Source: a bacterium (GTDB lineage: Bacteria > Armatimonadota > Fimbriimonadia > Fimbriimonadales > Fimbriimonadaceae). From it: DNA of 64,000 nt. The notes beneath the pieces are model-generated. The model was given only the letters and a program-made list of their open reading frames with translations. It made no database searches and had not been told where the DNA came from. The DNA is taken from contig JAIXUN010000002.1 in the NCBI GenBank assembly GCA_027483535.1, positions 868,001-932,000 of the forward strand, given 5' to 3'. Both the position numbers and the translations under genes were made by a program. Shown here in pieces: positions 51,954 through 60,702 of the stretch (position 1 is the first letter of the stretch; the number at the start of each line of letters is the position of its first letter).

Positions 51954-52736
51954 CTATGCGTGCGTAGCGCGCCCTTTCCCTTTTTGAACCCGAATGTTCA
52001 GCATTTCTACAATCACCGCAAACGCCATGGCGAAGTAGGTGTAGCCCTTCTCCACGTGAATAGCGCCTGCTTCTGCGACGAGGTTGGTTCCGATGAGCAC
52101 CAAGAAGGCGAGAGCCAGCATCTTGATGGACGGGTGCTTGTCTACAAACTTGGAAATGTGCCCGGAGTAGACCAGCATGAATCCAACCGAGATGATCACC
52201 GCCGTGATCATGACTCCGACGTCTTTGACCATGCCGACAGCGGTAATCACCGAGTCAAGCGAGAAGATGATGTCTAGCACAAGGATTTGACCGATGACGG
52301 TGGCAAAGGTCGCCTTTGCCTTTGTCTCGTTAGTCTCTTCGTGCCCTTCCATTTTGTGGTGAATTTCCTTCACCGATTTGTAGATGAGGAAAAGACCACC
52401 GAGGCCGAGAATGAGGTCGCGACCACTGATTTCAAATTGCTCTTTGTAGTGCTTAAGCGCTTCGCCGGTGAGCGTTGCCGCCTGCTGTTCGCTAAAGAAC
52501 GGCAGGGTGAAAATGGGAGCGGTCAAGCCGACCAGCCAGCCAATGGAGAGCAGAAGAAGGATGCGCATGACCAGCGCAAGCGAGAGACCTACAATTCTCG
52601 CCTTCTCTCTTTCGGCTTCGGGAAGTTTGCCCGCAACGATGGAGATGAAGATGATATTGTCGATGCCGAGAACGATCTCGAGCAACGTAAGGGTCAAAAG
52701 ACCAACGAGAGCCGCCGGATCAGAAAGCCACGCCAT
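51954..52736 (-). CDS. TerC family integral membrane protein
   Basis: A 260-residue protein with seven or so hydrophobic segments. The first contains LEIVLGIDNIIFISIV, the TerC signature with the buried Asp, and it is mirrored in the middle by LVLDIIFSLDSVITAVGM. The DUF475-type loop ETNETKAKATF is cytoplasmic. Members (Alx, TerC) are tied to manganese handling or metal loading of exported enzymes. The ATG has TACACT 9 nt upstream and no ribosome site. Single gene with its own terminator. Confidence 0.93.
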   Translation of the reverse strand: MAWLSDPAALVGLLTLTLLEIVLGIDNIIFISIVAGKLPEAEREKARIVGLSLALVMRILLLLSIGWLVGLTAPIFTLPFFSEQQAATLTGEALKHYKEQFEISGRDLILGLGGLFLIYKSVKEIHHKMEGHEETNETKAKATFATVIGQILVLDIIFSLDSVITAVGMVKDVGVMITAVIISVGFMLVYSGHISKFVDKHPSIKMLALAFLVLIGTNLVAEAGAIHVEKGYTYFAMAFAVIVEMLNIRVQKGKGRATHA

Positions 52737-52745
52737 TTTGCGGGC

Positions 52746-52751
52746 AGTGTA
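52746..52751 (-). promoter_or_regulatory. TANNNT box 9 nt before terC start
   Basis: On the minus strand TACACT ends 9 nt before the ATG, and the short gap lacks a ribosome site, so the mRNA would have only a few leader bases. Confidence 0.35.
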
Positions 52752-52806
52752 CCGACGACTCTCGTTATTTTGTTGTTATTGACGGTTTGCCGTGAACTAG
52801 ATTCTG

Positions 52807-54903
52807 TTATTCAGGATCAAGTCCGACCATTCGTCGGAGGTTATCGACTTCTTGCTTTCCAAGAAGGAGGCACTCGCCGGGTCTCATTCCCTTCACGTTG
52901 AACGGTCCGATCTTGATTCGAGTCAGCTTGTCCACGGGGTGACCGATGGCTTCGCACATCAGGCGCACTTGTCGCTTTTTGCCCTCGTGAATCGAGATTT
53001 CAAGCGTGGTTCGGTTGCTCTTTTCCTCTGCGTGGATCACGGTGACCTGCGCGGGAGAAGTCTTTCCGGTCTCGATGAAGACACCCTTTCGGAGTCGATC
53101 CAATCGCTTCTCGTCGGGAACGCCTTCCACTACGGCACGGTAGGTCTTTTCAACCCCGTATCGTGGGTGCATGAGTCGCAGGGAAAGATCGCCGTCGTTC
53201 GTGATGAGGATCAGTCCGTCCGTGTCCTTGTCCAGTCGGCCAACCGGTTTTAGTTGAACGCCGTAATCGGGCAGGAATGTTGAAATGGTGGGTCGTCCTT
53301 GAGGGTCGCTCAGGGTTGTCACCACTCCAATCGGCTTGTTGAGCAGCAGGGTGTACTTCTTCGCGATTCCAAGAATTTGTCCGTCGACTTTGATCTCGTC
53401 CTCGGCCGTGACCTTGGTTCCGAGTTGCTCAACGACTTCGCCGTTGACCTGAACGCGGCCCTCGGTGATGAGTTGCTCAGCGGCTCGGCGAGAGCAGAGC
53501 CCCGACTTTGCGATTCGAACATGAAGTCGGTCGCTGTCCTCGTAGGCTTCGGTTGCGGCTGCGTCGGCAATAGGTGCGCGCATCGGTTCCGGTGCACGAT
53601 CTTCTCGTTCTCGGCTGAATCGCTCGTTTCGATTTCCGCCTTCTCGATTGCCGCCGTCTCGATTTCCGCCGTCTCGGTTGTAGCCGCCACGATTGTCACG
53701 ATTGCCGTACGCGGGTCGCTCTCCTCGGTTGTCTCGGTTGTAAGGTCGATCGCCTCCGGAAGGTCGGTTGTAATTCGGTCGGTCGCCGTAAGGTCTATCG
53801 GACCGTTGAGGTCGATCACCCGCAGGTCGGTCGCCATAAGGTCGATCTCCACGGTTGTCGCGGTTGCCGTAGCCGGGTCGATCACCGTAACCGGGTCGGT
53901 TGCCGTAACCAGGTCGATCACCGTTCGGGCGCTCTCCACGGTTGTCACGATTGCCGTAACCGGGTCTGTCTCCATAACCAGGTCGGTCGCCGCGATTGTC
54001 TCGGTTGCCGTATCCCGGACGATCTCCGTAGCCGGGTCGATTTCCGTAGCCGGGTCGATCTCCGCCCGACCGACCATAGCCTGGTCGATCGTTGTTGGGT
54101 CGATCATTGTTGGATCGATCGTAGCCCGGTCGTCGATCTCCGCCTTGGTAGCCGCCGCGATTGTCGCCGCCTCGGTTGTCACCACCACGATAGCCGCCTC
54201 GATCTCCACCTTGGTAGCCGCCGCGATTGTCGCCGCCCCGGTTGTCGCCGCCACGATAGCCGCCGCGATCTCCGTCTCGATTGAATCCGCCGCGATTATC
54301 GCCGCCTCGGTTATCACGATTGCCATAGCCCGGTCGGTCGTTGGAGCCACGGTCGCCATAGGGTCGGTTTCCGCCGTAAGGTCGATCTCCGCGTCCTCGG
54401 TCATCCCGATTGCCGCCGTATCCACCGCCGCGATTGTCGCCACCTTGGTAGCCGCCTCGGTTATCACCACCGCGATTGTCTCCGCCGCGGTAGCCGCCTC
54501 GATCTCCACCTTGGTAGCCGCCACGGTTGTCGCCGCCACGGTTGTCTCCACCGCGATTATCTCCGCCGCGATCGTTGTTGTAAGGTCGGTCTGAGTTCGG
54601 GCGACCATAGTTGGGTCGATCTCCGCCTCGGTTGCCGTACTTACGCTCGCGTGCTTCGCGCTGTTCGATGGATTCTTGGAAGCCCGCTTCGCGAACTTTA
54701 TCGGTGAAGGAGTTTCCACCGGGTCCTCGACCAGCTCCGCCGCCTGGTCCTCTTGAAGGGCCGCCTGGACCACCAGAGGGTCTTCGGCTCTTGCCAAAGT
54801 TGCCACCTTGGTTTCGGTTGTTGAAGTTGCCGCCGGCCCCTTCTCGGGACGGGCGTGCGCCGCGATTAAAATCGCGACCGCCGTTATTCGGTTTTCGATT
54901 CAT
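52807..54903 (-). CDS. rluB: rRNA pseudouridine synthase (RluB/RsuA family) with long RGG-like N-terminal region
   Basis: A 698-residue protein, about 2.5 times the usual length. The last 250 residues are a complete enzyme: S4 RNA-binding domain (from about 455: [20 protein letters not shown]) and the synthase core [31 protein letters not shown] with catalytic Asp558, and [18 protein letters not shown]. It converts a uridine in rRNA to pseudouridine. The first 440 or so residues are low complexity, rich in Arg, Gly, Asp, Asn, Tyr and Pro, with repeats like [14 protein letters not shown] and [11 protein letters not shown] 54903 has AGGA 5 nt upstream. The disordered part may bind RNA. Confidence 0.9.
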   Translation of the reverse strand: MNRKPNNGGRDFNRGARPSREGAGGNFNNRNQGGNFGKSRRPSGGPGGPSRGPGGGAGRGPGGNSFTDKVREAGFQESIEQREARERKYGNRGGDRPNYGRPNSDRPYNNDRGGDNRGGDNRGGDNRGGYQGGDRGGYRGGDNRGGDNRGGYQGGDNRGGGYGGNRDDRGRGDRPYGGNRPYGDRGSNDRPGYGNRDNRGGDNRGGFNRDGDRGGYRGGDNRGGDNRGGYQGGDRGGYRGGDNRGGDNRGGYQGGDRRPGYDRSNNDRPNNDRPGYGRSGGDRPGYGNRPGYGDRPGYGNRDNRGDRPGYGDRPGYGNRDNRGERPNGDRPGYGNRPGYGDRPGYGNRDNRGDRPYGDRPAGDRPQRSDRPYGDRPNYNRPSGGDRPYNRDNRGERPAYGNRDNRGGYNRDGGNRDGGNREGGNRNERFSREREDRAPEPMRAPIADAAATEAYEDSDRLHVRIAKSGLCSRRAAEQLITEGRVQVNGEVVEQLGTKVTAEDEIKVDGQILGIAKKYTLLLNKPIGVVTTLSDPQGRPTISTFLPDYGVQLKPVGRLDKDTDGLILITNDGDLSLRLMHPRYGVEKTYRAVVEGVPDEKRLDRLRKGVFIETGKTSPAQVTVIHAEEKSNRTTLEISIHEGKKRQVRLMCEAIGHPVDKLTRIKIGPFNVKGMRPGECLLLGKQEVDNLRRMVGLDPE
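53590..54640 (-). repeat. Tandem short repeats coding the Arg/Gly/Asp/Tyr-rich region of the pseudouridine synthase
   Basis: The coding strand holds dozens of near-identical 12-39-nt units that translate to [21 protein letters not shown] and [12 protein letters not shown]. Units come in at least two blocks (Gly/Asp-rich toward the N-terminus, Pro/Tyr-rich toward the C-terminus). Because the code is so biased, both strands have long open frames here; those are artefacts. Confidence 0.85.
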
Positions 54904-55164
54904 GTTTCCTGACTTTCTCGTCGCAGTCGATTCGATCTTCGGACCGCGTCCTTCTCGGACGGAGTCGGGGCGCACACGGAACAATCTACCGTTGGGTGGA
55001 TGCCGTGGTTGGGAATGCTCGCGAAGGGTTCTCTCGAACGCTCCTAATTAGTTCTTCAACTACTTGCCCTTTTCGTGGATGGCGCAGAGGAATCCTCCCG
55101 GATTCATGCACAGACCCTGATGAGAATTTGCATTATGACAGAATGAGCGCCGTTCTCGCTGAGG

Positions 55165-56487
55165 CTAGAACTTCCGCGCTCGGTTCCGCATGGCGTAGGA
55201 AAGCCCGCCGAGACCAAGGGCGGCAATTCCAAACCCTATTCCGGCACTATTAAAGCCGTTAGAGCCGGGAACCGGTTTGCCCGTATCCGGGTCGATCTTC
55301 GGACCAAAGAGGCCGGTTTTCCTTTGCGCAACTGGAATCCTCTGTTCAAACTTCTCAGAGTCAGCGATGACCCAATCGCCCACGTACGTTGTGCCTTCCG
55401 GCGGGGTGAAGCCCTCGGGAGTCGTCAAACTGGGCTCGAATCGGGTGGAAACTCTCGGACGCTTGATCGGTACCACCACGAAGACGTCTCGGTCGATGAG
55501 CAAGACACCGTCCAGTTGCTCGGCACCGGGTCCAAGGTCAGACTTGGCGACTACTCCCGCCGACTTGTATCGCTCTCGGCGATAGGTCTTAAAGGCCCAG
55601 TCGATCATGGCAAGGTGCGACTTCTGCCACGAGCGATCATCGAGAAGGGAGGTGATCACCCGCATCCCTCCGCGCGTGGCGCTGCCCACATAAGTGTGAC
55701 CTGCCGGGATGGTCCAACCCGTTTTGATGCCGTCTGCGGTGGGATCCTTCCAAAGAATCTTGTTTCGGCTCACCATCCAGAGGTCTTTGACGTTGGTGCT
55801 ACGAGCAATCTTCTTCTTTCGGGTCTTGACAATCTCCCGGAAGGTCTCGTTCTTCATTGCCTCACGACCCATGAGAGCAAGGTCGTACGCCGACGTCTTG
55901 TGGCGATCGTCGTTGAGTCCGTTCGTGTTGTAAAAGTCCGTGTTTTCGCACCCGATCTCTTTCGCCCGGGCGTTCATCAACTCGACAAACTTGGGCACCG
56001 ATCCGGCAACGTGGTTTGCCGCCGCATAACAGCCATCGTTGGCGCTGCGGAGCATCATCGCGTACGCCAAATACTTGGCTCGAACCCGTTCGCCCGGCTT
56101 GAGGTGCATGCTCGATTCGCCGATGGTCTCAATCTCCGGCGGAGCAACGATGACTTCATCGGGCTTGGTCTTCTCAAGGAAGAGAAGGGTGGTGAGAATC
56201 TTGGTGGTGCTCGCCGGGTAGCGAGGTTTATCTTTGTCGCGAGACCACAACACCTTGCCCGTGGTCTCTTCCATCACCACTGCGCTGCGAGAGAGCACCA
56301 CGTCGAGCGGGTGACCTGTTTTTGGGGGCATCCATTCGCCCTTCTTCGGAGCTTTTTGATTTACCGAAGGACGAGCCTTTTTCTGCTTGCGCTTTGGAGC
56401 GGCGTTAACAGACGAGGGTCCTAGCAGGAGCGATAAAACGATCGACAGTGTCGTGGTTGTGCGCATCCATGCGGCTAGCCCCGGCAT
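55165..56487 (-). CDS. dacA: D-alanyl-D-alanine carboxypeptidase (DacA/PBP5 type)
   Basis: Trims the terminal D-Ala of peptidoglycan pentapeptides. ATG 56487 fits a TAAAGT box 7 nt upstream; ATG 56466 is the alternative. The signal peptide includes TTLSIVLSLLLGPSSVNA. Active site: SxxK in YPASTTKILTTL, SxN in LRSANDGCYAAANH, KTG in GIKTGWT. The family's usual amphipathic C-terminal helix is replaced by a Gly-rich hydrophobic segment (about 410-430) ending in RNRARKF, which would act as a C-terminal membrane anchor. Confidence 0.9.
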   Translation of the reverse strand: MPGLAAWMRTTTTLSIVLSLLLGPSSVNAAPKRKQKKARPSVNQKAPKKGEWMPPKTGHPLDVVLSRSAVVMEETTGKVLWSRDKDKPRYPASTTKILTTLLFLEKTKPDEVIVAPPEIETIGESSMHLKPGERVRAKYLAYAMMLRSANDGCYAAANHVAGSVPKFVELMNARAKEIGCENTDFYNTNGLNDDRHKTSAYDLALMGREAMKNETFREIVKTRKKKIARSTNVKDLWMVSRNKILWKDPTADGIKTGWTIPAGHTYVGSATRGGMRVITSLLDDRSWQKSHLAMIDWAFKTYRRERYKSAGVVAKSDLGPGAEQLDGVLLIDRDVFVVVPIKRPRVSTRFEPSLTTPEGFTPPEGTTYVGDWVIADSEKFEQRIPVAQRKTGLFGPKIDPDTGKPVPGSNGFNSAGIGFGIAALGLGGLSYAMRNRARKF

Positions 56488-56494
56488 GCTCCTA

Positions 56495-56500
56495 ACTTTA
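56495..56500 (-). promoter_or_regulatory. TANNNT box 7 nt before dacA start
   Basis: On the minus strand TAAAGT ends 7 nt before ATG 56487. An AGGAG also lies in that gap but is only one base from the ATG, too close to act as a ribosome site. Confidence 0.4.
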
Positions 56501-56587
56501 CACCGCATCTTTGCTGGGCGGTACGGGAAGCGAGTTGATTCCTTGCAATAGAAGAATGCACGGAGCCTGGGCTTCCCGCAGATGGTG

Positions 56588-57997
56588 TCAGAACGGATGT
56601 CCGTAAGCCGCCAAAACCCGCCGAGCAACCTCGAAGTAGATGATCAGCCCGGTGGCGTCGACAAAGGTCGAGATGAACGGTGCGCTCATCACGGCTGGAT
56701 CTTGGCCCAGTTTCTTGGCCGTGATCGGCAAGACGGAGCCCACCGTTGCCGCCCAGATGATGATGCAGGGCATCGCGATCCCCACAACCAGGGCGAGATA
56801 CATGGGCTGGTTCCAGCCAATGATCGGCAGCTTGGTTCGCAAGAAGCCCAAGAACCCTAAAGTGAGACCGATGATGAGAGCCACGCTGAGCTCCCGGCGA
56901 ATGACCTTGAACCATTCGTTCGCCCGAACCTCTCCAAGGGCGAGCGCTCGCGTGATGGTGGTTGTCACCTGACTTCCCGCGTTTCCGCCTGCTCCAATCA
57001 GAAGGGGAACGAACAACATGAGCCGGGCGATGATGCCGAGGGAGTTGTTTGGATCGGAATCGGCTTGGGTCCCTACGTAGTGGCGCAAAACCGACCCGGT
57101 GAAGAACTCAGCAACGAACAGAATGACCAGCCAAGGCAAACGTCGTTTAACTAGCTCGAGAATGGAAAGCGAAAGATACGCCTCGGCGTCTCCCGTAACG
57201 CCACCAAACATGAGCACATCCTCGGTTTGGGCTTCTTCAAGAACCTCTTGAGCGTCATCCGCGGTGACAATCCCGAGCATTCGGCCGCGATCGTCTAGCA
57301 CTGGGATCGCGCTGAATCCGTACTTCGCGAGCAGACGGGCGACATCTTCTTCCGGCATCGTGACGGGTGCCGTCACGGGCTCGGTGTTCATGACCTCGCG
57401 AGCGGTTCGATCAGGCTCGGACCGAATCACTCGGCGTAAGGTGAGGAGGCCCAGCAGGTGCCGATCTTCCGAGAGGACATAAATGTAATTGACCGTCTCG
57501 AAGTCGCTATCCGACGTATGCCGGATAACGTTGAGGACGTCCGCCATCGTGGCGTCTGGGCTGACTTCCACGAAGTCTTCGGTGAGAAGCTGCCCGGCTG
57601 AACCCTCGGGGTAGCTCAACAGTCGCCGAATTTCTTGCGCGTCTTCTTCGGGGATGACGTTCAGCAGCGACTCGAATCGCTCCGGATCCAGTTCCTCGCG
57701 GAGCTCGATGGCGTCGTCCATCGGGAGGATATCGAGATAGTGCGCGATGCTCGCGTCCGGAAGTTCGGTGATGATCGCCCGGGCGGTTTCGGTTGGCAAC
57801 TCAATGAGAACGTACGCCGTGGTCTCGGCATCCAGCTTTTGGAGCACGTGAAGGGCGACGTCAGTGTCCACTCGGGTCATCGCGTCCGCGATTTCGCTTT
57901 CGTGATAGCCATCGAGCGCCTCACGAATAACGTCTCGCTCCTTTACGTCGGCGAGTTCGATGAGTCGATCTTCTAGGGCTTGATCATCCGTGCGCAT
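56588..57997 (-). CDS. mgtE: Magnesium transporter MgtE
   Basis: A 469-residue Mg2+ channel. The N-terminal cytoplasmic domain of acidic helices (about 1-135) senses Mg2+, then two CBS domains (about 140-265: VMNTEPVTAPVTMPEEDVARLL, GFSAIPVLDDRGRMLGIVT), then five membrane helices with the pore-lining FVPLLIGAGGNAGSQ and the acidic end of the last helices. GGAG lies 8 nt before the ATG. It would gate Mg2+ uptake by intracellular Mg2+. Confidence 0.95.
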   Translation of the reverse strand: MRTDDQALEDRLIELADVKERDVIREALDGYHESEIADAMTRVDTDVALHVLQKLDAETTAYVLIELPTETARAIITELPDASIAHYLDILPMDDAIELREELDPERFESLLNVIPEEDAQEIRRLLSYPEGSAGQLLTEDFVEVSPDATMADVLNVIRHTSDSDFETVNYIYVLSEDRHLLGLLTLRRVIRSEPDRTAREVMNTEPVTAPVTMPEEDVARLLAKYGFSAIPVLDDRGRMLGIVTADDAQEVLEEAQTEDVLMFGGVTGDAEAYLSLSILELVKRRLPWLVILFVAEFFTGSVLRHYVGTQADSDPNNSLGIIARLMLFVPLLIGAGGNAGSQVTTTITRALALGEVRANEWFKVIRRELSVALIIGLTLGFLGFLRTKLPIIGWNQPMYLALVVGIAMPCIIIWAATVGSVLPITAKKLGQDPAVMSAPFISTFVDATGLIIYFEVARRVLAAYGHPF

Positions 57998-58230
57998 GGG
58001 ATTCGTCTCCTTTGGTTTGAGTTCCCGGACGCTCAAAGGCGTTGGGGATTGGCGGGGCGCTTTGGCACGCCGCGATTCAAACCGAGACGTGAGCGCTATC
58101 GACGATGACTGCTTGGTTCCATGGTGTTGGAGTAATGGAAGTGAATTCCGTAGAATTGGCAACAAGAGCCGATCTCGGGAAATCTCCTAAAATTTTGGCA
58201 GGAAAAACCAGAGGAAACACCCCTTTTCGT

Positions 58231-58821
58231 TCAATCCGAAGAGTTTTTGATCGTTTTCGGGGACTTGTCGCCCTTTTGGGCTGTGAGTTCGGAAACGAGG
58301 GCGCGAAGTCGTTCATGAAGTCGTGGGTTGACCGAAGGCGAAATGATCTGAAGCATCTCTTCCGTTTGGGTCAGATATCGCCGAAGCCTTTTCCCTTTGC
58401 GCGTGCGCGCTGCCTCATTCAAGTTCGAGAGTCGGTCCGCCAGTTTGATTGCCTGCGCTTTCTTGCCCATTCCCCGAATCTCGTTCAGCAGCATTTGGCT
58501 TCGCAGAGACCAGATTTCATCTTTCGAGAGTCCGACGATCTCTTCCAGGGATGGCTCTCGTCGGGTGACCTCGCGGACGAGTTTGAGTACCGTTTTGCCG
58601 AATTGTTTCTCAATTTCGTCGGTGGTGGCGGTGGTTTCCTCAAGCACGTCGTGAAGAACGGCCGCCGCCAGATGCTTGGGGTCGGTGACCTCACCGATCA
58701 CTCGGAGGTTCGTGAGCACCTCGATGGGATGCACGATGTAAGGAAGAGCGTCCTCGCCGTCCCGAAATTGACCTGCATGCGCTTGCGTCGCAAAGAGGAT
58801 GGCACGATCGACTTTCTTCAT
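58231..58821 (-). CDS. HD-domain hydrolase (SpoT/MESH1-like)
   Basis: A 196-residue protein. HD motifs: AILFATQAHAGQFRDG and YIVHPIEVLTNL near the N-terminus, AAVLHDVLEETTAT (the HDxxEE of RelA/SpoT-type hydrolases) near residue 55, and IKLADRLSNLNEA later. There is no synthetase, TGS or ACT domain, so it is a stand-alone hydrolase that might act on (p)ppGpp or a related nucleotide; the motif set supports the fold, not the substrate. The ATG lies 9 nt after a TACAAT box. Confidence 0.85.
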   Translation of the reverse strand: MKKVDRAILFATQAHAGQFRDGEDALPYIVHPIEVLTNLRVIGEVTDPKHLAAAVLHDVLEETTATTDEIEKQFGKTVLKLVREVTRREPSLEEIVGLSKDEIWSLRSQMLLNEIRGMGKKAQAIKLADRLSNLNEAARTRKGKRLRRYLTQTEEMLQIISPSVNPRLHERLRALVSELTAQKGDKSPKTIKNSSD

Positions 58822-58830
58822 TCGTTACGC

Positions 58831-58836
58831 ATTGTA
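58831..58836 (-). promoter_or_regulatory. TANNNT box 9 nt before HD hydrolase start
   Basis: On the minus strand TACAAT ends 9 nt before the ATG; no ribosome site lies between. Confidence 0.35.
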
Positions 58837-58897
58837 GTCGGTCGTTTTTGCAAAGATCGAAACGGAGGAGGGCGGTGAAACCGTCCAAGCAGTAACG

Positions 58898-59740
58898 ATG
58901 GGTGAATCGGAAACCTACACTCGCCTTGAACGCGACTCTTTTGGAGTTGAGCGAATGTTGACCTACAACGCTGCGGGAGAGTGCATTGGCATTGCTGACC
59001 CCGTCGTTGACGACGAAGGACGCATTCGATTTGTCCCTCGTCCTGACTTGCAAGAAAACGGGCAAGACCTAGCAGATGAGGCATCGACGGCGGAAGCGTT
59101 CCCAACCGAGCCATCTAGCGTTGCACCCTCGGCAGCGGCAACCGGTGGCGATTCTTCATCGAATGTCGCGGGCGCAGAGAAGGCACCAACGGATTCAAAG
59201 GGATCGGAGCAGGACCCGTGGTGGTCGAATCCAAAGAACACCCCCGCGCTGGTGATCGCCTCCGTTTTTGCAGGAGCGATCTTCTTCCTTGGACTCTCGC
59301 TCGTCTACCGGATGATTGTGAACCCCACAACACCCGACGGAGGGAACGCTCAAGCGGTGCGCCGCACAACCGACCCTCGACTCAATGAGGGGCTGGAACA
59401 GCGGACACCTCCTTTCGAGGCGCCCGCCGATTCCTATCGAGATGACAATCCTCCGATGCCGCAAGATCCAGTGCCGGACCCTTACTCAAGTCCGATTCCG
59501 AACGATTTAGGCCCGACCGATCCGGCGATGGATCCGACCGTCCCCGATCCAGCACTCGAACCGGGCGAAACTGGAGGCGAATCAAAGACGAAACCGAGAG
59601 AGCCGGAAAAGAAGCCGATCGACTTGCGTGGAGACGATGAAGATTCAGGATCGACTTCGGCCGCCCCTCCTACCGATCCAAAGACGGGGACTGAATCCAA
59701 AACGGGCTCGGGTCCAGACCTTCGTGGTGGCGGCGAATGA
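58898..59740 (+). CDS. Single-pass membrane protein with Pro/Asp-rich tail, function unknown
   Basis: A 280-residue protein. The N-terminal half (1-110) is cytoplasmic, polar, and begins with a small folded block (about 5-50, LTYNAAGECIGIADPVVDDEG). One membrane helix follows at about 115-140 (ALVIASVFAGAIFFLGLSLVY). The C-terminal half is Pro/Asp/Glu/Gly/Thr-rich (TDPAMDPTVPDP, DLRGDDEDSGS) and likely disordered outside. No family recognised. It lies 46 bp upstream of an exported protein on the same strand and may share a role with it. Confidence 0.65.
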   Translation: MGESETYTRLERDSFGVERMLTYNAAGECIGIADPVVDDEGRIRFVPRPDLQENGQDLADEASTAEAFPTEPSSVAPSAAATGGDSSSNVAGAEKAPTDSKGSEQDPWWSNPKNTPALVIASVFAGAIFFLGLSLVYRMIVNPTTPDGGNAQAVRRTTDPRLNEGLEQRTPPFEAPADSYRDDNPPMPQDPVPDPYSSPIPNDLGPTDPAMDPTVPDPALEPGETGGESKTKPREPEKKPIDLRGDDEDSGSTSAAPPTDPKTGTESKTGSGPDLRGGGE

Positions 59741-59771
59741 GATCGATTCACTTGAAAAAAGGCGGAAGCGG

Positions 59772-59777
59772 TAGGAT
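59772..59777 (+). promoter_or_regulatory. TANNNT box 9 nt before the gene at 59787
   Basis: TAGGAT ends 9 nt before the ATG. No ribosome site is present between them. Confidence 0.35.
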
Positions 59778-59786
59778 GGACACGTT

Positions 59787-60671
59787 ATGAAGGTGAGTCG
59801 AGTCGGAATGGGGCTGGTCGCGGCATCACTCGCGGTTGGATTAGCGTTTGCAGGATCTGTACAAGAAAATGCATCGAAACTTGTTCAGATTGGATTGCAG
59901 TCACTGAAGCCTGTCACGTTGGTCGGCTCTTTCGGATTTGTCGAAGAGTTCTCGATGGGTGGGGTGATCTTCTCCAACGGCGTGACGACCGATTCCGCCG
60001 CCAAGCGACTCGCGGTCTACAGCGTCCCCAGTGGAGCCCAGAACTTTAAGGTTTCAGTAGGCGTGCCAGATTCCTCGGAGACGGGTTCGAGCGCCATGGG
60101 AAGGGTTGTACTTAGTCTCGACGGTGATCTTGTCGAGGACCTCACTCCCAAACTGGGCGACAAGCCGAAAGACCTCACCATCGACGTTCGAGGCAAGAAA
60201 GCCCTGAAAATTGATTTTGAAGGTGTGGTTGGGCTCGGCGAACCGAAGTTTTTAGTGGATCCAAAGGGTCCGGCTCCAAAACCGACCACTCCCACCAAAC
60301 AAGGTTCCTCAAAGGAGCCAGAAAAGAAGCCGACAACGGCTGCACCTTCGGGAACCATGCCCAGAGTGGAACTCATCCGCCCGAATACGGGTTCGAAGTT
60401 TCGGCAGCGGTTGATTGTTGAATGGGAAGGGATCGAAGGGGCGCAAGCCTACGGGGTCGAACTCATTCTCATCGAGGCGAAAGGGGAGACCCTTCCCACT
60501 CGATGCTTGCGAGCTTTCACTGTGAAGGGCACAACGTTCGAATGGAATCTATCCGAAGATGTCGCCGATGGCGACTACCAGATTTCGGTGATCGCGTTCG
60601 GTTCGAAGGGTGTGATCTCCAAGTTCAGCAATCCTCGCCTGATCACCGTTGCCAAGAGTAGAACCGAATAA
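59787..60671 (+). CDS. Secreted NPCBM-like and fibronectin-like domain protein
   Basis: A 294-residue exported protein with signal MKVSRVGMGLVAASLAVGLAFAG. Residues about 45-155 match the pattern of an NPCBM carbohydrate-binding module (AQNFKVSVGVPDSSETGSS, VVLSLDGDLVEDLTPKLGDKPKDLTIDVRGKKALKIDF). A Pro/Lys/Thr linker follows, then a fibronectin/Ig-like beta domain (about 195-290, LIVEWEGIEGAQAYGVELILI). There is no catalytic domain, so it may bind glycans or form part of a surface complex. It sits between a membrane protein and a binding lipoprotein on the same strand. Confidence 0.65.
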   Translation: MKVSRVGMGLVAASLAVGLAFAGSVQENASKLVQIGLQSLKPVTLVGSFGFVEEFSMGGVIFSNGVTTDSAAKRLAVYSVPSGAQNFKVSVGVPDSSETGSSAMGRVVLSLDGDLVEDLTPKLGDKPKDLTIDVRGKKALKIDFEGVVGLGEPKFLVDPKGPAPKPTTPTKQGSSKEPEKKPTTAAPSGTMPRVELIRPNTGSKFRQRLIVEWEGIEGAQAYGVELILIEAKGETLPTRCLRAFTVKGTTFEWNLSEDVADGDYQISVIAFGSKGVISKFSNPRLITVAKSRTE

Positions 60672-60702
60672 GGTCTAACCGAAGAAGGTGATAACGCAAA
60701 CA

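Noticed and set aside
53590-54640. CRISPR-like regular repeats
   Set aside because: Units are contiguous coding repeats of varying length without unique spacers.
53299-54806. Long open frames of 431 and 495 codons over the RGG-like region, on the plus strand and in another minus frame
   Set aside because: They are by-products of the repetitive codons of the pseudouridine synthase; their translations are monotonous (Ser/Ile/Val or Thr/Ala/Ile) and have no start signals.
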